5,839 nucleotides of DNA from Microthrixaceae bacterium (lineage in GTDB: Bacteria; Actinomycetota; Acidimicrobiia; Acidimicrobiales; Acidimicrobilacustridaceae): assembly GCA_023264915.1 (NCBI GenBank), contig JAHFUU010000187.1, positions 1 through 5,839 on the forward strand, given 5' to 3'. The notes beneath the pieces are model-generated. The model searched no databases and was not told the origin of the DNA. It saw only the letters and a program-made list of their open reading frames with translations. Each line of letters starts with the position of its first letter. Within the stretch, counting starts at the first letter, position 1. Positions 5,735-5,839 of this stretch are shown here, piece by piece. A program made the translations under genes and the position numbers.

Positions 5735-5839
5735 TCATGCGACGTGGGCCCGGGTCGGCTGGTGCGGGATGCATTCCCCGCTCAACTGCGACAAGATGAC
5801 ACCCGGCGGGGCCGAGACCCCGTGGACCAAGCCCTCCAT
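5735..5839 (-). CDS. Possible C-terminal fragment of a gene entering from the right edge
   Basis: The frame is open from the right edge to a TGA at 5735-5737, 34 codons, reading through GVSAPPGVILSQLSGECIPH to a final RAHVA. It has the direction of all other genes here. I recognise no family, and an opposite-strand frame over the same bases is open too, so this may not be coding. Confidence 0.2.
   Translation of the reverse strand: MEGLVHGVSAPPGVILSQLSGECIPHQPTRAHVA

Larger units (their letters stand above)
5383..5839. other. Upstream region of the response regulator with no confident gene
   Basis: I find no recognisable protein family in these 457 bp. Several frames stay open, as is usual at this GC content. 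On the minus strand a frame enters from the right edge and stops at 5735; the same frame is then open again from 5734 to 5360. On the plus strand an ATG at 5603 opens a frame to the right edge. A -10-like TACCAT (minus strand, 5521-5526) and a near-palindrome lie between 5484 and 5526. The region probably holds the response regulator promoter plus the end or start of an unseen gene. Confidence 0.5.

Noticed and set aside
5603..5839. Plus-strand frame from an ATG at 5603 to the right edge
   Set aside because: About 79 codons, low-complexity and without any motif; the minus strand is equally open, so a divergent gene cannot be supported without more sequence.
1..5839. tRNA, rRNA, CRISPR, insertion sequence or phage genes
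   Set aside because: No cloverleaf, regular repeat-spacer pattern, terminal inverted repeats, transposase or integrase motifs were seen on either strand.

Overview
This is a high-GC window whose convincing genes all lie on the minus strand. GTG starts, 4-bp stop/start overlaps, TANNNT-type -10 candidates and the protein sequences all suggest an actinobacterium. The sequence alone does not let me name a genus. In transcription order (right to left) the layout is as follows. (1) 5839-5383 has no confident gene: there is a possible C-terminal fragment entering from the right edge, and a 23-bp imperfect palindrome upstream of the next gene. (2) 5382-4750 is a NarL/FixJ-type response regulator with no sensor kinase in view. 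(3) 4697-3966 is a nitroreductase-family flavoprotein, with a strong hairpin on its stop codon.

The centre of the window is a molybdate uptake locus. (4) 3806-3411 is a small regulator that joins a MerR/excisionase-type helix-turn-helix to one Mop (TOBE) molybdate-binding domain. (5) About 290 bp of leader follow, of uncertain coding status. (6) Then come modA (lipoprotein molybdate-binding protein), modB (permease) and modC (ATPase), tightly coupled by a GTGA and an ATGA overlap. ModA should capture molybdate (or tungstate) outside the membrane, ModB form the channel and ModC drive import. The Mop-domain protein probably senses cytoplasmic molybdate and controls the operon, replacing classical ModE. 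The C-terminal Mop/TOBE domains of the regulator and ModC end alike (VKAT..I...PR).

(7) After modC lies a 214-bp spacer with a GC hairpin, a small tandem duplication and a possible promoter. (8) At the left edge is the N-terminal part of a class I SAM-dependent methyltransferase that runs out of the window. I see no tRNA, rRNA, CRISPR array, insertion sequence or phage gene. Nothing here amounts to a wholly unknown system. The least standard element is the HTH-Mop regulator together with its promoter and the modA leader.
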